Notes: a model not told the origin generated them from the letters alone. Counted from the stretch's first letter, positions 42,401 to 50,584 are shown. The stretch: DNA of 64,000 bases from DASYDU01 sp050248495 (GCA_050248495.1 JBFWSG010000027.1:7346-71345), one strand, 5' to 3'. Numbers and translations are program-made.

Positions 42401-43372
42401 CTAGAACGGGCTGGAATGAATGATCTGCTCTTTGCCCGAGTGGGGATTGCCGTCGCGCGTCGAGAGCGCGTTCATGATCGCCGGATCGGAGTCGTCCCAG
42501 ACGAACCGCACACCGGCATCGCAGAACAAAAAGAAGCAGCCGCCCGGATGGTCGCTGCCGAACGACTCGGCATACGTGTCGACCATGTGCTCTTCCATCT
42601 CGCTGGTTTCGATGTTGAACCCCTCGGCGAACGTGGTGCCCAGCACGTACGCCGGCCCGCCCGCCATCTTTCCAGGCTGCTGGTTGTCGAGCACCGCCGA
42701 AAACGGCACCACGCCCCACATCACCGCGTTCGACCAGTGCGTCGATCGCTCGCCGACGGCCAGCGTCTTCGACAGCCCGTCGGTCAGCTCCCGCGGCTCG
42801 ATCGCTCGGTTGCGGCCGAACATGCCGTCAAAATTGTCGCGGCAAATCTTGCAGGTCGGCCGCACCGTGCCCGCGCTCCCCACGTAGCTGGCGGCCGCCA
42901 TCTTGCAGATCCAATGACCAGGATGATGGCCCGCGATGTCGATCACGCTTTGAAAATTCCCATCTGATGGGCAAACAAATGTCGGGAGCGAAGTCATCCG
43001 CACCGTTTCCATGTCCGGATCGTCGACCGGCGTCTGGAACTTCACGTGCCGATAGATGATGTCCTCTTCGAAGTGCGGAAGCAGCATCGATCCCCATGCC
43101 CAGCCCGGCCCGCCGTCATCCCGATCGTCGGTCAGCACGGAGATGTAGCCGGGCGGAAACGACTTGTGGCTGTCGAGATAGTTGTGCATCGCCAGCCCGA
43201 GCTGCTTCAGATTGTTGGCACACGTGGTCTTCCGCGCCGCCTCGCGGGCCTGCTGAATCGCGGGTAAGAGGAGCGCCACCAGGACGCCAATGATGCTCAC
43301 CACGACGAGCACCTCGACGAGTGTGAACCCGCGCGAACGCGAAGCCAACAACTTGCGATTCCGAAACACCAT
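42401..43372 (-). CDS. DUF1559 protein with type IV pilin-like N-terminus
   Basis: 323 residues. The N-terminus has the prepilin peptidase site and hydrophobic helix: SRGFTLVEVLVVVSIIGVLVALLLPAIQ, then QAREAARKTTCANNLKQLGLAMHNY, which is diagnostic for the DUF1559 family expanded in planctomycetes. The C-terminal segment CDAGVRFVWDDSD corresponds to the H-X9-DG motif region. The protein is expected to be processed after Gly by a prepilin peptidase and assembled or anchored as a pseudopilin. A promoter candidate lies at 43410-43438, and a PEP-CTERM remnant lies just upstream. Confidence 0.93.
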   Translation of the reverse strand: MVFRNRKLLASRSRGFTLVEVLVVVSIIGVLVALLLPAIQQAREAARKTTCANNLKQLGLAMHNYLDSHKSFPPGYISVLTDDRDDGGPGWAWGSMLLPHFEEDIIYRHVKFQTPVDDPDMETVRMTSLPTFVCPSDGNFQSVIDIAGHHPGHWICKMAAASYVGSAGTVRPTCKICRDNFDGMFGRNRAIEPRELTDGLSKTLAVGERSTHWSNAVMWGVVPFSAVLDNQQPGKMAGGPAYVLGTTFAEGFNIETSEMEEHMVDTYAESFGSDHPGGCFFLFCDAGVRFVWDDSDPAIMNALSTRDGNPHSGKEQIIHSSPF

Positions 43373-43409
43373 GAGAAGACGCTTCCCTGAAAAGGAGCCG
43401 ACACCCCAA

Positions 43410-43438
43410 GGCTAGGGAAGAGAGCCGTACGTGTCAAT
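43410..43438 (-). promoter_or_regulatory. Candidate promoter of the DUF1559 gene
   Basis: Minus strand: TTGACA (43433-43438), 17-base spacer, TAGCCT (43410-43415), ending ~37 bp before the start codon. The -35 is perfect; the -10 is weak. Confidence 0.45.
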
Positions 43439-43467
43439 AAAATTATCCGGCCGCCGGACTCGCAGCG

Positions 43468-43557
43468 TCAGTTTGTCCGGGGACGACGCCGGCCGATCGG
43501 CGCCGGCAATCCGCCCCCAAACAGCGTGAGAAGGGCCGGTTCCGGCACGCTGGCTTT
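43468..43557 (-). pseudogene. PEP-CTERM tail remnant next to the RAYT element
   Basis: Read on the minus strand, 43554 to 43468 encodes ASVPEPALLTLFGGGLP, then APIGRRRPRTN and a TGA. That is the end of a PEP-CTERM sorting signal: VPEP, a short hydrophobic stretch and a basic tail. No body of the gene precedes it. Instead, the inverted end of the RAYT element begins four bases upstream. It was probably the last gene segment left after insertion and/or deletion. The hydrophobic core is shorter than usual. Confidence 0.55.
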
Positions 43558-43561
43558 AGAA

Positions 43562-44316
43562 AAAGGGGTCAGGACTCATTGATTGGGCCGCCGCCTTGCG
43601 TTAAACTCCCGGCATGCCGCGACCTCCTCGTGCCGACGAAGCCGGCGGGCTCTACCACGCGCTCAATCGTGCCAACGGCCGGGCCACGATCTTCCGCAAG
43701 CAGGCCGACTTCGCCGCCTTTGAGCGAATTCTCGCCGAGGGACTCGAACGCTACGCGGTCCAGCTCTTCGCCTACCAGTTGATGCCCAACCACTGGCACA
43801 TCGTGCTCCGCCCCGAGCAGGACGGCCAAATGAGCCAGTTCGTTCGTTGGGTCACCGCCACCCACACGATGCGCTACCACGCCCACTACCAAACCTCCGG
43901 CCAAGGCCACGTCTATCAGGGGCGCTTCAAGAGTTTTCCAGTCCAGGAAGACGAGCATTTCCTCGCACTTGCGCGCTACGTCGAACGCAACGCTCTGCGA
44001 GCTGGGCTCGTCGAGCGGGCCGAAGACTGGCGCTGGGGCTCGCTCGCCAGGTGGCTGGAGCCGACCGAGCCCACGCTCCTCTCACCCTGGCCGATTCCGC
44101 GGCTGCCGCGCTGGACCGAGCGCGTGAATGTGCCACTCACCGAACGCGAACTCCGTGACATTCGCCACAGCGTCCAACGCGGCCGGCCGTTCGGCACCGG
44201 ACGCTGGCTCGACCGGTGCGTCGAGCGCCTGCAACTCGCCTCGACCCTCCGCCCCCGCGGCCGCCCCAGAGTCCGACCAATCCCCAGCGAACCAATCAAA
44301 GAGTCCTGACCCCTTT
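43562..44316 (+). mobile_element. RAYT element bounded by 25-bp imperfect inverted repeats
   Basis: The left end, 43562-43586, and the right end, 44292-44316, are reverse complements at 24 of 25 positions (both contain GGGGTCAGGACTC). The single gene between them is a tyrosine transposase. The right repeat overlaps the last codons of that gene. Confidence 0.75.
43614..44309 (+). CDS. REP-associated tyrosine transposase (RAYT, IS200/IS605 TnpA-like)
   Basis: 231 residues. HUH/Y1 signatures are intact: the His pair in QLMPNHWHIVLRP binds the divalent metal, and the catalytic Tyr is in LARYVERNALRAGLV. Upstream, GGLYHALNRANGRATIF is the family N-terminus; RWGSLARWLEP follows the active helix. 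RAYTs cut single-stranded DNA at REP-type hairpins and are usually single-copy domesticated genes. The C-terminal tail (~160-231) is Arg/Pro-rich. The last residues (PIKES) are encoded inside the right inverted repeat, so gene and ends evolved together. Confidence 0.93.
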   Translation: MPRPPRADEAGGLYHALNRANGRATIFRKQADFAAFERILAEGLERYAVQLFAYQLMPNHWHIVLRPEQDGQMSQFVRWVTATHTMRYHAHYQTSGQGHVYQGRFKSFPVQEDEHFLALARYVERNALRAGLVERAEDWRWGSLARWLEPTEPTLLSPWPIPRLPRWTERVNVPLTERELRDIRHSVQRGRPFGTGRWLDRCVERLQLASTLRPRGRPRVRPIPSEPIKES

Positions 44317-44388
44317 GATTTGCTCTTCGATCGAGACATCGCAGTGGCCTCCGGTTTATCGCGACTTTACAGAAAGAATCGTCAATCG

Positions 44389-45036
44389 CTAGCGACTTCG
44401 TTGCCGCGCCGAAAGAATCACGACGCAGATCTCGACAATTAACAGCCCAAATGACGACGGTTCGGGAATATTGCGGAATAGCATCAGTCCGTTGGACGCA
44501 GGCCGCAGCAGGTCGTCGCTCAGCGAAAAGAACAGTCCTGCATAACCGCCGCCTGAAGTTGGGTTGAAATTTACCAAGAACGCAGCGCCGTCGAATGGAG
44601 GTACAGACGGGTGGGATGTTTGAGGCTCGTTTATTAAACCTACGGACCGCAGGACACCATTTCCCTCCAAAGTTGGACTAATCAAGTCTATTAGTCGCGT
44701 GGTCGGCGACTGATTCAACGCGAGTTCTGATGACGACAAGTCGATTCCGCCAGATGCAGCAAGTATTCGAACATCTCCACTTTGTGCCCAGGTAAATCCG
44801 TCAAAAATTCCGCCAGGCGCGAGCTCTGCAAGCGCATTATCAAGACGTGGCGCAGAAAATTGGCTCAGCGCCGATACGCTCAAATCAAGCCACTCGCGCT
44901 GATTCACATCGTCGTAGGTCAGCAGCCCGTCACCGGGCGCTTTCCAGTCTCGCTCAAAAACCGCAGCCTCGACCCCCAGTCCGTAGACTTGAACCATTAG
45001 GAGTGCAACAACGCCACTGCACAAAAGTCGTTTCAT
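44389..45036 (-). CDS. PEP-CTERM exported protein
   Basis: 215 residues. The signal peptide is RLLCSGVVALLMVQVYGLGVEA. The body includes a DGLLTYDDVNQREWLDLSVS segment, a recurrent motif of PEP-CTERM proteins that carry a conserved DxxT/LxWLDL element. The C-terminus is a full sorting signal: IPEPSSFGLLIVEICVVILSARQRSR, namely PEP, membrane helix, basic tail. It would be exported and processed by an exosortase, which is not encoded here. It is more AT-rich than its neighbours. A strong promoter candidate lies at 45151-45178. Confidence 0.88.
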   Translation of the reverse strand: MKRLLCSGVVALLMVQVYGLGVEAAVFERDWKAPGDGLLTYDDVNQREWLDLSVSALSQFSAPRLDNALAELAPGGIFDGFTWAQSGDVRILAASGGIDLSSSELALNQSPTTRLIDLISPTLEGNGVLRSVGLINEPQTSHPSVPPFDGAAFLVNFNPTSGGGYAGLFFSLSDDLLRPASNGLMLFRNIPEPSSFGLLIVEICVVILSARQRSR

Positions 45037-45150
45037 CAGTCACCCACCGATACGTGATTTGCGAGATCGTGGAAAACGCTGAAGACGCATTCGAGAGAAG
45101 CTGCCGTAATTATTTCAATGAAGGGTGACGACGACCCCCCGACGGCACTG

Positions 45151-45178
45151 ATCATACCCAAATCGAGGGGATAGTCAA
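45151..45178 (-). promoter_or_regulatory. Sigma-70-type promoter of the PEP-CTERM gene 44389-45036
   Basis: Minus strand: A-rich run, TTGACT (45173-45178), 16-base spacer, TATGAT (45151-45156). The best promoter match seen in the window. Leader of ~110 nt. Confidence 0.6.
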
Positions 45179-45207
45179 TTTTTTTGCAGCCGGGTGACAT
45201 TAAGATT

Positions 45208-45222
45208 GCGCATAGTATGCGC
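45208..45222. other. Perfect 15-bp palindrome (operator-like)
   Basis: GCGCATAGTATGCGC, 7+1+7, ~30 bp upstream of the -35 of the promoter at 45151-45178 and past the stop of the PEP-CTERM operon. It could be an operator or the stem of a weak terminator. No partner regulator is known. Confidence 0.35.
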
Positions 45223-45333
45223 GACCGATCGGCACAAGTGTGCGAATCGATTTGCTGTGTCTAGAACGATAGGGCGCTTCTTTGCTCAGGCTCAGAAAGC
45301 GCGGCGCGGCGAGCGATACTCGTATGTGTGCGG

Positions 45334-46302
45334 CTAGCGCGAGTCGATTTCGCGCCTTAGACCGCGAAAGAAAATGCCGCCCGTCGCCAGCACGAACCAT
45401 CCCGTGGCGACAAAGAATGCGAGTCCGGCCGGTTCCGGCACGCTGGCGACGCTGCCGGCACCGGCGGAATCGCCGAAGCTGTTTTTCCACTCGGTGTAGT
45501 CTGCCTGGTCGAATGCGCCGCCCAGTCCGTTGCGCCAGACGGTGTAGTCGGCGGCGTCGACGGTGCCGTTGTGATTGAAGTCGCCGGGCAGATTGGCCGC
45601 GTCGTCTGCGGCGGTGTTGATCGCCAGTGCGCCGCTCGTAACTTGCGTCGCCGTCAGCGGGCCCTGGTTGAAGACCACCAGGAACGGATCGGACGGCTGG
45701 TACACGTCCGATGTGAGGCGCGCGAAGAAGCCGTACACGCCCGCCGCCGGCGGGACCGCGCGGTGCAGCGCGTATCGCAGAAAGCCGCCGTAGCTGTCGA
45801 AGCCCAAGTCGGAGGCCAGCGGAGTGGCTAACTTCAGCCGCGGCGGAGCAACTTCGTCCGAGCCCGCGAGAAAAATGCTTTGCGAGGCGAAGGTGCGATA
45901 GATCAGAAAATGATTGTCCTCCGGCACGTCTTCGATCGCGCCGTTCGTAGGATCCCAATACCAGAACACGCGGTCCTTCGCGGGGCTGGCATCCCGGACC
46001 GGCCGGGCGAGCGCTTCGATGTACAGCCCGCTGTTGTCGGCGAGCCCGTCAAGCCGCACGCCGGGGACCGTCCACAAAAACGACGGCCCGAAGCCGGAGA
46101 CGTTGGTCGCCGTGGGATAGCCGTCGGTGCCGGTTTCGGCAAACGCGCGATCCGCGAAGCCGCTGTTGCCGGTGGTGCCGCCGCTCACGGTGAGACGATT
46201 GTTGGCGACGCCAATGGCGATCACGCCGCCCGCGGCCCAGGCCGTGGCGGAGCTGCTGCAGAGAGCAGCCGCAAGAATCGCTAGTCGCGCGACGGGTTTC
46301 AT
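45334..46302 (-). CDS. Exported PEP-CTERM protein with dockerin-like repeat (paralogue A)
   Basis: 322 residues. Signal peptide LAILAAALCSSSATAWAAG. An all-beta body (~25-235) has GLYIEALARPVRD, FWYWDPTNG and FFARLTSDVYQPSDPFLVVFN. A dockerin-like pair follows at ~238-275 (LPGDFNHNGTVDAADYTVWRNGLG), then a PEP-CTERM signal (SVPEPAGLAFFVATGWFVLA, basic tail). Same length as 46299-47267 and clearly paralogous along its length. Its ATG overlaps the stop of that gene by four bases, implying translational coupling. Expected at the cell surface. Confidence 0.9.
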   Translation of the reverse strand: MKPVARLAILAAALCSSSATAWAAGGVIAIGVANNRLTVSGGTTGNSGFADRAFAETGTDGYPTATNVSGFGPSFLWTVPGVRLDGLADNSGLYIEALARPVRDASPAKDRVFWYWDPTNGAIEDVPEDNHFLIYRTFASQSIFLAGSDEVAPPRLKLATPLASDLGFDSYGGFLRYALHRAVPPAAGVYGFFARLTSDVYQPSDPFLVVFNQGPLTATQVTSGALAINTAADDAANLPGDFNHNGTVDAADYTVWRNGLGGAFDQADYTEWKNSFGDSAGAGSVASVPEPAGLAFFVATGWFVLATGGIFFRGLRREIDSR

Positions 46303-47267
46303 GTTCGCAAACAGGGGTTCGGAGATGCCGCATTCATTTTACGATGTCGCCGCAAACCGTGCCCGAGCAGAACTGTCGCACCGCAGGCCGCGAGGAAAAA
46401 ACTCGCTGTTTCGGGAACCGCGACGGCGGCCGCCGAGCCTGCCCCGCTTCCCGACTGGCCAAAATGGGTCCGCCAGACGCCGTACTCTTCCGGCGTGCGC
46501 GTCGAACCCAAGCCATCGCGCCAGACGGTGTAGTCCGCCGCGTCGACCTTCCCATCGTCGTTGAAGTCGCCCGGCAGAGAGTCGACGGCCGCCGCATTGA
46601 TCGCCAGCGCCGCGGCGGTCATTTGATCGTATTCCACGCCATTGTTCAGCACCACGAGAAACGGATTGGAGGGTTCATACACGTCCGACGTGAGTCGGGC
46701 AAAAAAACCATAGGCGCCGGCTTGCGGCAGCGGGAAGGGGAGCAGGTATCGCAACAGGTTGTGGTTGTGAAAGCCCATGTCAGCGGCGACTGGCGCCGCG
46801 ATCTTGATCGGCGCGGGTGCTTCGATCGTGTCTGGCGTCAACAAAATGTTAACTGACGCGCTGTGACGAATTTGCAGCTGCGTATCCGGTGCCATCTCGA
46901 CTTCTTCCGAGTCTGGGTTCCAGTACCAAAGCAATCGCTGCTCGGCAGCAGCCGCGTTTGCCACTGGGCGAGATAATACCTCCAGATACAGGCCGCTGTT
47001 CTCGTTCAACCCGTAAATGTCGAAACCAGGAATGGTCCAGTAAGCGGCCATGCCAAAGCTGGAAAAACTGCCGATGTCTTCCGGATCGCCGCCGCTATCG
47101 CTCTCGACGAAGATCTGTCCGGCAAACCCTGTTGAATCGGCGACGCCCTGACTCACGACGAGCTGGTTGCTTTGTTGCTCGAGGTGAATCGGATGACCAT
47201 GGCTCCAGACGAGGCTGGCCGGGCCAAAGAGAATGATCGCGGCGGCTAAGGTGGTTAGTCGGAACAT
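46299..47267 (-). CDS. Exported PEP-CTERM protein with dockerin-like repeat (paralogue B)
   Basis: 322 residues. Signal peptide TLAAAIILFGPASLVWSHG. The body matches paralogue A: GLYLEVLSRPVANA, LLWYWNPDSE, FFARLTSDVYEPSNPFLVVLN. Then LPGDFNDDGKVDAADYTVWRDGLG (dockerin-like) and AVPETASFFLAACGATVLLGHGLRRHRK as the PEP-CTERM-type end, with PET replacing PEP. It lies 26 bp after the pseudopilin gene and overlaps paralogue A. A tandem duplication within a single transcription unit. Confidence 0.9.
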   Translation of the reverse strand: MFRLTTLAAAIILFGPASLVWSHGHPIHLEQQSNQLVVSQGVADSTGFAGQIFVESDSGGDPEDIGSFSSFGMAAYWTIPGFDIYGLNENSGLYLEVLSRPVANAAAAEQRLLWYWNPDSEEVEMAPDTQLQIRHSASVNILLTPDTIEAPAPIKIAAPVAADMGFHNHNLLRYLLPFPLPQAGAYGFFARLTSDVYEPSNPFLVVLNNGVEYDQMTAAALAINAAAVDSLPGDFNDDGKVDAADYTVWRDGLGSTRTPEEYGVWRTHFGQSGSGAGSAAAVAVPETASFFLAACGATVLLGHGLRRHRKMNAASPNPCLRT

Positions 47268-47293
47268 CTATCAATTCCTCAACTCGATTCGAG

Positions 47294-48028
47294 CTATTGC
47301 ATTTCCGGTTTGGCAAAATCAAATTCCTCGGCGATCCATTCGTCGATCTGGGCCGCGGAGATGACATCGACGTGGCCGTCGACGTAGAGATAGTTCGCCG
47401 AGTCAAAGTGGCGATCGGGCTGAATGTCGGCATGCACGCCATTGGCGATCAAGCCTTCGTCGCGACGCCACTGGGCGAACCAGCCGGAGGCATGGGCATG
47501 CTCGTACTTCGGATCGGCGTATTCCAGGCGGCGATCGTCCCGGTACGTCACTGGATTCTGCTCGCGCTTGTCGGCGCCTTCAAAGACTGCGATCGTGCGG
47601 CTGGTGGCGGCGAGCTTGTTGATGTTGCGGACGGAGTTGGGCACGTCTTCCGCTGCCAGGTAGTCGGTGATCACGTAGCTGGTGCCTTTCAATTGTGTCC
47701 GCTCGTAAAGCAGGAAGTCTTCCGGGCAGAGGCGAATCTCGTCGACGCTTTCTGTATACGGCGCGAGCGTGTAAATCCAGCTGTAGTTGCCTTCGGCTTC
47801 TCCCTCGTGGTGCTTCGCGTGGTACCACTCCGGAAACTGACCCTTGTTCGAGTTGCAGAATTGGAGCAACGCCAGGCCGATCTGCCGCATGTTGTTTTTA
47901 CAACTGGCCGCGCGCGCCGAAGCGCGCGCGGCCTGAACGGCCGGCAGCAAAAGCGCGACGAGCGCACCGATGATGGCAACCACCACCAGCAACTCGACGA
48001 GCGTAAATGCTGTTCGACGTGAAGACAC
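47294..48028 (-). CDS. Pseudopilin-like H-X9-DG protein (DUF1559 relative)
   Basis: 244 residues. It begins with RRTAFTLVELLVVVAIIGALVALLLPAVQAARASARAA, the prepilin cleavage site and helix of the DUF1559 group, and then SCKNNMRQIGLALLQF. Near the C-terminus HFDSANYLYVDGHVDV is the H-X9-DG motif. It lacks the long central part of full DUF1559 proteins. Three bases separate it from the upstream PEP-CTERM gene, and it sits between PEP-CTERM genes in one operon. A functional link between pseudopilin-like and PEP-CTERM surface proteins is inferred. Confidence 0.9.
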   Translation of the reverse strand: MSSRRTAFTLVELLVVVAIIGALVALLLPAVQAARASARAASCKNNMRQIGLALLQFCNSNKGQFPEWYHAKHHEGEAEGNYSWIYTLAPYTESVDEIRLCPEDFLLYERTQLKGTSYVITDYLAAEDVPNSVRNINKLAATSRTIAVFEGADKREQNPVTYRDDRRLEYADPKYEHAHASGWFAQWRRDEGLIANGVHADIQPDRHFDSANYLYVDGHVDVISAAQIDEWIAEEFDFAKPEMQ

Positions 48029-48031
48029 GGA

Positions 48032-48829
48032 CTACCTTTCCGAGCGTTGGCGTCCGGCACGGAAAACCCCCATGCCAAACGTTAAGCCGCACAGGGCCAA
48101 AAGCGCGGCCGCCGGCTCGGGAACGACCTGGATCAGCCCCGGTGCGACGCCCAGACTGGCGATCGCGTCCGAGAGCGTTTCCGGGCTCGCATTCTTGTTT
48201 AGAACGAAATAGTATGGGTCCGACGGTGTGATGGCCGGCGACTGAGTGCCGCTGAGCTGCAGCGTCGCCAGGTACACGCCGTCGCGGCTCGCGGAGTACG
48301 GGTCGACGCCGTCTCCCAACACCGTGTAGCGAATGCTGCTGTGAGCCGTGGCGGTGTAGGTCGCAGATACGCCCACGGCCAAATCGGTGCCGGCAGCAGT
48401 CGTCTTCGTGGAATCGGGGTTCACGTTCGACGAGCTGGCCAAGAGGCCAAGCTGTTCCGCGCCAGTAGCCACAAACGACGTACCGTCCCAAATCTGCAGC
48501 CCAGCGACATGCAGGCTGAAGGGCGCGGTAAAGTCGCGAGCGCCGCCATCGAGCTGGTCGATGCCGTAGGCCAGACCCGGTCCAAATGTCTGGTTATTGA
48601 CCGGTTTCACGCGGGCCACGGGCTGCCCGACGAACGAGACAGGCAGAACCGGGATCACGTAGACCGACGTTGCCGGTGTCACTCCTGCCGACGTGTAGTC
48701 GTCGTCGAGTATCCGCCGGGTCGTGATCTTGTTGTTATCCAAAGTCACTTGCATCTGCGGGCCGTGGGCGAAAGTTGCCCCGCAGACAGACATCAGAATT
48801 AACGCAATAGCAAACGGACGTGCGCGCAT
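48032..48829 (-). CDS. PEP-CTERM exported protein
   Basis: 265 residues from the ATG at 48827-48829, supported by GAGAGGAG upstream; a further ATG at 48853 would precede the ribosome binding site. Signal peptide FAIALILMSVCGATFAHG. The body is beta-rich with repeated Thr/Ser segments and an ARDFTAPFSLHVAGLQIWDG stretch. The C-terminus is VVPEPAAALLALCGLTFGMGVFRAGRQR, a complete PEP-CTERM signal. First gene of a four-gene minus-strand operon with 47294, 46299 and 45334. Confidence 0.9.
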   Translation of the reverse strand: MRARPFAIALILMSVCGATFAHGPQMQVTLDNNKITTRRILDDDYTSAGVTPATSVYVIPVLPVSFVGQPVARVKPVNNQTFGPGLAYGIDQLDGGARDFTAPFSLHVAGLQIWDGTSFVATGAEQLGLLASSSNVNPDSTKTTAAGTDLAVGVSATYTATAHSSIRYTVLGDGVDPYSASRDGVYLATLQLSGTQSPAITPSDPYYFVLNKNASPETLSDAIASLGVAPGLIQVVPEPAAALLALCGLTFGMGVFRAGRQRSER

Positions 48830-48925
48830 GAGCGCAATCTCCTCTCGAAACAAAGTAAGAGCAAATCAAAAGTTGTATCGGCCGCCATCTTTGACGGCGC
48901 GATAAGACGAACGCTGAGAGATAAG

Positions 48926-49552
48926 CTACGCGCGTTCGGGCGGAGGAGGCGTTGGCGTGTCGTAGAGCGGCGACGACGCGTCGGAGGAGTGGGGGCCCAG
49001 CCAGGCGACGAGGGCCAGATGGTCGGAGAGCTCGAGGTCCACCGTGATCAGCGATGGCACCGCGGCGAGCCACTGGAGCGACTGACCGTGGCAGGCCATT
49101 GCCCGCCAGGCGACGAAGAAAGTCGATTGTTCCTCGTTCGGTTCGCTCCTGTGATTGTGCGACGAGCAGCAGCTTGCGCCGCGCGAGCAGCAAGATCTTT
49201 TTGAGCTGCAGCAGGACTTGGTCGCCAGCTTCACCTGGACGACTTTGGGGGTGAGGCGTTCGCCGTTGGCATCGAGGCCGGCTGCCTTGGCGGCGGCGAG
49301 TGCAAAATCGGGCGGTTTGACGCCGTGTTCCGCGGCCCATTGCAGCCGCTCGGCGAGCGTGTGGCAGCAGCAGGATCGCCAGCACTTTTCCGCCGAGTCG
49401 CAGCCGCAACCGCTCGTAGCGCAGGGAAATAACTCGCCGCTCTTTGCAGGCTTACTCGCGGTCGGGAGCGGTACGCCGGCGGCTACGAACAGATATGCGG
49501 CGAGCAGCGAGCCGCCGAGCAGCCTGCGAGCGAAAACGGGCAAGGGGAACAT
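48926..49552 (-). CDS. Cysteine-rich exported protein
   Basis: 208 residues with a signal peptide (RLLGGSLLAAYLFVAAGVPLP). Its 19 or so cysteines are in dense clusters: CATSGCGCDSAEKCWRSCCCHTLAERLQWAAEHG, then SCCSSKRSCCSRGASCCSSHNH. The first cluster with HTxxERxxWAxxxG is a motif I recall from a planctomycete family; function unknown. Cys and His spacing suits metal (copper or zinc) binding or many disulphides. It precedes the PEP-CTERM operon at 96 bp and may be transcribed with it. Confidence 0.75.
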   Translation of the reverse strand: MFPLPVFARRLLGGSLLAAYLFVAAGVPLPTASKPAKSGELFPCATSGCGCDSAEKCWRSCCCHTLAERLQWAAEHGVKPPDFALAAAKAAGLDANGERLTPKVVQVKLATKSCCSSKRSCCSRGASCCSSHNHRSEPNEEQSTFFVAWRAMACHGQSLQWLAAVPSLITVDLELSDHLALVAWLGPHSSDASSPLYDTPTPPPPERA

Positions 49553-49660
49553 GTTGCCGGCCTAGGTGGGAAGAAGTCCCCAATCTAGCCAACAGGCGGG
49601 TCGCCGGTCAACGAATATTTTCAGCCCAAGGTGCGCGACGATTCGGCATCGCACGATCCG

Positions 49661-49861
49661 TTACCAGGGCTTGAGCTTCCAGCCCAGGATGAAGCCGATC
49701 CCGAAGCACCAGAGGGCGGCCACCTCGGGTTTTTCGCGGGCGTATTCCTTCAAATAGTCGACGACGTCGCGGGCGACTTCCATTTCGTCGCTCAGGTCGA
49801 GTTCCGGTTTAGCGGCCGTCTTGCGGCCGTTGGCTTTTGCCGTGGTGCGGGTCGTGGCCAT
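49661..49861 (-). CDS. Small single-span membrane protein
   Basis: 66 residues: a basic N-terminus (TRTTAKANGRKTAAK), an amphipathic acidic helix (DEMEVARDVVDYLKEYAREKP), and a C-terminal segment with a short hydrophobic run and end KLKPW. It resembles the terminal part of DUF883/YqjD-type ribosome- or membrane-associated proteins. GGAG lies six bases before the ATG. Last member of the cluster of small envelope proteins, 51 bp from the holin-like gene. Function unknown. Confidence 0.7.
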   Translation of the reverse strand: MATTRTTAKANGRKTAAKPELDLSDEMEVARDVVDYLKEYAREKPEVAALWCFGIGFILGWKLKPW

Positions 49862-49912
49862 GGTAGTCTCCGAAGAGTGGTCAAGTTGGTGATTGTCAAA
49901 AATGCGTGAAGC

Positions 49913-50377
49913 TTAATCGAGTCGATCCGAGTAGTGCGGCGCTTTGTCGCGTCTCAGGTTCGATTTGATCCAGGCGATGTTGCGGTTCAGTTCGTCGCGC
50001 GACCTCTGGAGGGAAGCCAGGGCCGAGCGAATGCGCTGCCAGGCTGCAAACCCCGCGCCGGCACTCAGTGCCAGCCCGATCAATGCGGAAGCAGCGTACG
50101 CCGCTGGCCGCGACCAATCGAGCCTAGCCACAAACGTCTCGGCGAGCGCGATCAATGCCACCGGCATGCAGCCGAGCAGCAGGCATGCGGCCAGGACCGC
50201 GAGTGCCGCGCTGGTGCCGCCATTGCGGACGGCCGCCTGGGCGTCGAGCTTCAACAGCCGGGCCTGCAGCTCGGCGAGCTCGATCGCGTCGTGCGCGAGA
50301 CCGGAAAAGCTCTCGGCGACCTTGGCGGCGCTCGGCGGCGTGCGGCCGTTCGTATTCAGCTCCGTTTGATGAACCAT
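49913..50377 (-). CDS. Phage-holin-3-6-like (Holin-X) membrane protein
   Basis: 154 residues. Helical N-terminal region, then two membrane segments (SAALAVLAACLLLGCMPVALIALAE and AAYAASALIGLALSAGAGFAAW), followed by an amphipathic helix (LQRSRDELNRNIAWIKSN). This two-span arrangement with a charged tail is that of the Phage_holin_3_6 family, which is common outside phages. No lysis gene is near, so a chromosomal envelope role is more likely than a viral one. It overlaps the 3' end of the neighbouring gene by 22 bases. Confidence 0.78.
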   Translation of the reverse strand: MVHQTELNTNGRTPPSAAKVAESFSGLAHDAIELAELQARLLKLDAQAAVRNGGTSAALAVLAACLLLGCMPVALIALAETFVARLDWSRPAAYAASALIGLALSAGAGFAAWQRIRSALASLQRSRDELNRNIAWIKSNLRRDKAPHYSDRLD

Positions 50378-50574
50378 CCGCAGGCGACTCCTAAGGCGGC
50401 GGCGACGGTGAGCGACACGCGAGGGTGCTCGGCGATCGCGGCGCCGACGTTTTCAATTGCAGGTTCGAGCCGGGCCGCAAGCTGCTTTGCGTCCGGCAGG
50501 GCGCTGGTGTCGCCAGCGCCAGTTGCCGACGAGGGCCAGAGCGAATGTAGGCGGTTCGTGGGTTTCTTCGACAT
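50356..50574 (-). CDS. Small DUF883-like membrane protein
   Basis: 72 residues from the ATG at 50572-50574 (MSKKPTNRLHSLWPSS). The central helix is KQLAARLEPAIENVGAAIAEHP, and the C-terminal membrane segment RVSLTVAAALGVACGWFIKRS ends in the KRS typical of the DUF883/ElaB group. It overlaps the holin-like gene, which suggests coupled translation. The start lies next to a heptamer tract. Confidence 0.7.
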   Translation of the reverse strand: MSKKPTNRLHSLWPSSATGAGDTSALPDAKQLAARLEPAIENVGAAIAEHPRVSLTVAAALGVACGWFIKRS

Positions 50575-50584
50575 GTTCGAATTC

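Noticed and set aside
49913..50377. Prophage origin for the holin-like gene
   Set aside because: No phage structural, lysis or integrase genes are nearby; the family is common as a chromosomal gene.
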